Shown here: positions 60,831 to 64,000 of the stretch, piece after piece
Layout of the letters: every line of letters begins with the position of its first letter
Position numbering within the stretch: position 1 is the first letter of the stretch
NCBI GenBank assembly: GCA_030068145.1
Contig: JAPJBO010000208.1
Coordinates: 62,001 to 126,000 of the forward strand
Direction: 5' to 3'
Source: Diplonema papillatum
Lineage: Eukaryota > Euglenozoa > Diplonemea > Diplonemida > Diplonemidae
Length of the DNA stretch: 64,000 bases
Notes under the pieces: generated by a model
What the model was told of the DNA's origin: nothing
The model's database searches: none
Seen by the model: only the letters and a program-made list of their open reading frames with translations
Program-made: the position numbers and the translations under genes

Positions 60831-61064
60831 CCACCCCCTTTGGCCCTCCGCCCCTGGCCCTCCTGCCTCCTCTTTCCCCGCCTCCGTTTTACTTCCCTGC
60901 CCCCATGGCTTCGCCATGGCTTCGTCCCTCCCTCACCCCCGCTGATCCCGGTTGGTAGTGACCCGGCCCTACCCCAACCCCCAGCCCAAAATTAAGTCAA
61001 TTTTTTTTTTTTTTCGCGCTCGGGGTGGCCCCGAGCCCCAGACCCATATATAAATCACTGTTTT

Positions 61065-61460
61065 CTTCCTGTGACTACGGTGAAACTGTATGTTTCAACT
61101 TTTCTCACTTTTCCCCGGGGTTTCGGAGATTTATTCCACGTCGCCAGCTTCTTGTCTGACCCTTTGCAACAAGGCTTTTCTCATGATATTGCTGGTGGCG
61201 GTGGTAGTCTATTGCTTCTTCTCGTTGAACTAATACTAGACCTTTTCAGGGGTTTCCGGCTTTGCGGGGATTTTTCCCCCGTCTGACTTCTTGTCTGGCT
61301 CTTTGCAGAGTCTTTCTTCATGATGTCGCTGCGGGTGGTGTGGCTGCGGTCTTCTGCTTCTTCTCGTTGGACTCCGAAACCGCTCGTCGAGCGCCGGTCA
61401 GCAGCGGGCGGTCCTTCGGATGGCAGAAAGTGGGCGTTTGCGGCGCTTTTTTCTGCGTTT
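61065..61460 (+). repeat. Distant copy of the methyltransferase upstream and exon 1 segment
   Basis: Matches 53932-54360: GACCCTTTGCAACAAGGC, TTGAACTAATACTAGACC, TCTTTCTTCATGATGTCGCT, then a degraded piece of exon 1 (GCTCGTCGAGCGCCGGTCAG). 60831-61064 is low-complexity C-rich sequence without a gene. Confidence 0.8.
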
Positions 61461-61479
61461 CGTGCCGGAATGCCTATGC

Positions 61480-61545
61480 TTATGCATACAGAACCTATGC
61501 ATACAGAACCTATGCATTACAGAATCTATGCATACAGAACCGCAG
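61480..61545 (+). repeat. 15-bp tandem repeat, 4 copies
   Basis: TATGCATACAGAACC recurs with small changes. It is followed to 61780 by sequence with no supported gene apart from a CTG-rich stretch near 61738-61760. Confidence 0.7.
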
Positions 61546-61782
61546 CTGCAGGAAGGTCACGCTCACCAACGTTCCTGGGACCAGAGTGAGGATGTGCAAT
61601 CTTACCAGTATACGCTGACGATACCAAAGTGTGACCAGTCTGCAGCCAGAACAAAATACTTCAAACCGAATCGGTGCCGTTTTATGGGCATGTATTGCTT
61701 CAAGCGGACACGGTCTTTGTACTTGGTGATCGACGGTGCTGGCGCTGCTGCTGCTGGTGGTGGATCTCTCTTCTTCCCTTCT

Positions 61783-61933
61783 TTGCTGTCGACCAGAGAC
61801 TAGGGTGAAACTCTATGGGGTTGCCGAAAATCAACCGATGTGCAGTCTGGTGCCTTTCTTTGCTGTCGACCAGAGACTAGGGTGAAACTCTATGGTGTTG
61901 CCGAAAACCAACCGATGTGCAGTCTGGTGCCTT
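61783..61933 (+). repeat. 76-bp direct duplication
   Basis: TTTGCTGTCGACCAGAGACT to GTGCAGTCTGGTGCCTTTC occurs twice, differing at two or three positions. Confidence 0.85.
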
Positions 61934-62157
61934 TCGACGTTTCTCGTGTTTTGACTTTTTCGCGGTTGCCCGGTCCTCAAGCCAAGGCTATGTGGGTGCG
62001 GGTTGTTTCTTTGGTGCACACTTTCGTAGAGAGTGTCTCGTTTCTAAGAGCGTAAGTTCACTTAGAGATCCGGGGTTTTATAGTCTCCGGGTGACCATTG
62101 CTTCTGCGGAAAGGAAATACTCGACGTAGCTGCTTGACTCCGAATGGAAGAGTTTGT

Positions 62158-62350
62158 TCTTCGCTTACACCACCGTGTGTTGGTTTCTCACTCAGGACCT
62201 CGACCTGTTTGTGTTTGTGTGATTTGTTGTGTTGGGGTAGACCCGTCCGTTCAACACGTGGTTCGGTAGTTGCAGCACTTCGGGATCCCGTCTGTTCTTT
62301 GTCTGGCAGCTATTGTCGAGCATTTCCTTCCAAGCTGGCGCTTATGTAAA
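62158..62350 (+). repeat. Dispersed ~190-bp repeat family, copy 3
   Basis: Matches 15376-15570 over its whole length (CACCACCGTGTGTTGG, TTCAACACGTGGTTCGGTAG, CTTCCAAGCTGGCGCTTATG). Confidence 0.8.
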
Positions 62351-62552
62351 AAAGACAAAGGGGAAGAGAGGGAACCAGGAGCGAGGTGAAAGCTTTCCGT
62401 TCATGTGAGAAAGCTAGTCGGGGGTGGGACACGACTTATATACAGAGCAGAGAACAGCCGGTAGCTCTTCTTTTCTTTTCAGGGAAACAATCGCTTGAAC
62501 CCAAAGGACAAAAATATCGTTTCGCTTTATGGTATACCCAATGAGCCAATTT

Positions 62553-62592
62553 TCGTTTCGCTTGTATCCAAATTTGGATACAAGCGAAACGA
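62553..62592. repeat. Perfect 40-bp palindrome
   Basis: Arms TCGTTTCGCTTGTATCCAAA and the exact complement, no spacer. It sits between a dispersed repeat and the hairpin-flanked repeat; no gene nearby. Confidence 0.9.
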
Positions 62593-62752
62593 CTTTTGCG
62601 CGTGCCGGTGGATCGTTTTCCCTGTCATTTTCAGGCAAGGAATTATGATCAACCCCCAAAACACGCTGCCTACGTCTTTTTAGCCTGCACAATAGCATTT
62701 TTAAGGGCAACCCGCAAGATTGTTAGTACCTACCTTAGCGTCGCCTCCATTT

Positions 62753-63351
62753 AGCCCTTGTCAGTGTCGCCTTTTTGCCTGAAAACGCGAGGCGACACTA
62801 ACACGGGAAGACGGTTCTCAGTAGGGTCCCTGTATTTAGAGTTAAAGTTCGCTTGAAATACCGGGGTTTTAGGGTCTCCGTGTGACCGTTCATGAATGGG
62901 TTCTCTTAGAGCAAGAAAGGGCTTTATGGTTACGGATTGTATATTTAGTGCATGCTTTCGTTATGGGTTATGGCTAGCCATATCCGGGACTGTTTGTGAC
63001 CGACACCAAGTACATTCCTTCGTGGAGTGTAATCTTGGGCCGCCCACGTTCTACAAGTTGAGCAGGGGTTGCCTTGTAGCCCGTGCCGGTCTGTTGTCCG
63101 CGTTTTTATGTATTTTCTCGTAGAGTAGTGCTTGGGTTTCGCGACACTTGCGGTGCTTCACGTGGTGCGGGTTGCTTCCGCCCTAATATAAGGTTTGTTT
63201 TGGGTAGATTTGCTGGGTAAAACTGTTCGTTGCTCGCCACAGTTAAGGCACTCTATTTGCATGAAGAATGTCTCCTCCTCACCAACGGCTTCCCGTGTTA
63301 GTGTCGCCTACCTAAAAGGCACCTTTTCCTAAAAGGCGACACTAACACGGG
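62753..63351. mobile_element. Hairpin-flanked unit containing dispersed repeat copy 2
   Basis: A hairpin with AGGCGACACTAACACGGG (62790-62807; left arm with two or three changes) and a second hairpin with perfect 18-bp arms (63292-63309 and 63334-63351) bracket the ~420-bp repeat at 62832-63246. Inverted ends around a shared repeat suggest a non-autonomous element or a recombination product. The other copy of the repeat at 50.8 kb lacks these hairpins. Confidence 0.45.
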
Positions 63352-64000
63352 AGGGGGAGGTAGGGACTAAGAATTTTGTCTTGGGATAAAAGCGCATCTT
63401 CCCCTTCGTCTTACAAAGAAAAAGTTCGCATTTCTTTTCTTTTTTTTTTTTTTTTAGCGGCTGGGGAGGGGAGAGAAAAGCGGAAGCTTTCCTTTCCTGT
63501 AGCTTTTTCAGTATCGCTCCTCGAATCGAAGGTTCCGTTAGACAAGGCGAAAACAACTGTTGCCGGTCATCTGCCGTGTGGACCAAGAAACAAGGGACAG
63601 GCTGTGATCGAAGCCGTGCTACAGTACGACAACCCAGTTTTGAATACGGTCAAAACACACCCAAGATGCAAGGACGCAGGTAGTAGAGGGCGATTCTGCA
63701 AGTCATCTGCAGTGTGCAACAGGAAGTCTCAATGTAGTTCGCTCTTCAATCGAAACGGCGCCTCTGCTGGCTGTGCCTTCGAAAGGAAGACTGGCTCCCT
63801 CCCACGTGACAGCAATGGGCGGCCTTAGTGTAGTTTGCAGCACCGCTCCGCAATCGAAACTGTGCCTCTGCCGGTTTCTTCCATCGGATCAAGACTGGTG
63901 CCGTTAGACAGGGCGGCAACATCTGTTGCAGGTCATCTGCAGTATGAACCAGGAAACAAGGGACCTTGACAAGACAGCAGTGGAAATCAAGGCTGCGATC
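63352..64000. other. No gene supported; partial direct duplication
   Basis: The block around 63528-63600 (CCGTTAGACAAGGCGAAAAC, GGTCATCTGC, AAACAAGGGACAG) recurs in diverged form at 63900-63970. A plus frame at 63376-63828 crosses it but has no recognisable domain. Confidence 0.4.

Noticed and set aside
63376-63828. Plus frame of 150 codons near the right edge
   Set aside because: It crosses a T-run and a diverged direct duplication and has no recognisable domain or splice context.

Overview
The window reads as nuclear DNA of a GC-rich, extremely repeat-laden unicellular eukaryote, perhaps an alga or another protist. The reasons are GT-AG introns, arrays of tandem repeats, an ankyrin-repeat gene family, an APE-type LINE with 2A-like motifs, a tyrosine-recombinase retrotransposon and piggyBac-type sequences. 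I cannot name the species. I found no tRNA, rRNA, CRISPR or organellar gene by eye.

Layout. 1-4777 (minus): a huge repetitive open frame that begins with a PH-like module and runs off the left edge; that module is duplicated at 5.1-6.1 kb. 6.1-16 kb: short repeats, two ankyrin genes (one broken by LINE tails), and a palindrome carrying a piggyBac-type MITE. 16.3-23.35 kb: a third ankyrin gene split by a 5.9-kb LINE with a target-site duplication. 24.8-27.8 kb: a 121-bp satellite. 27.8-35.5 kb: mostly gene-poor dispersed repeats, hairpins and an element with G-run ends. 35.9-44.4 kb: the first exon of a Rab/RBJ-like GTPase gene, followed upstream by a 262-bp array made of copies of its own promoter and first codons; a DIRS-type retrotransposon fossil sits inside that array. 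44.6-55.4 kb: a spliced gene for a poxvirus VP39-like cap methyltransferase. Its central exon is triplicated, its last exon has been amplified into a 3-kb satellite, and its first exon has direct and inverted partial copies. 55.6-59.6 kb: two abutting TIR elements with TA borders and a piggyBac-like gene remnant. 60-64 kb: a 42-bp array, dispersed repeats and perfect palindromes.

The main theme is that pieces of resident genes (a promoter with first codons, a central exon, a terminal exon) have repeatedly been turned into tandem arrays, which mobile elements then invade. The genes do not form an evident pathway: the ankyrin proteins, the RBJ-like GTPase and the methyltransferase are separate functions. 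Splice sites, boundaries and copy counts come from reading by eye.
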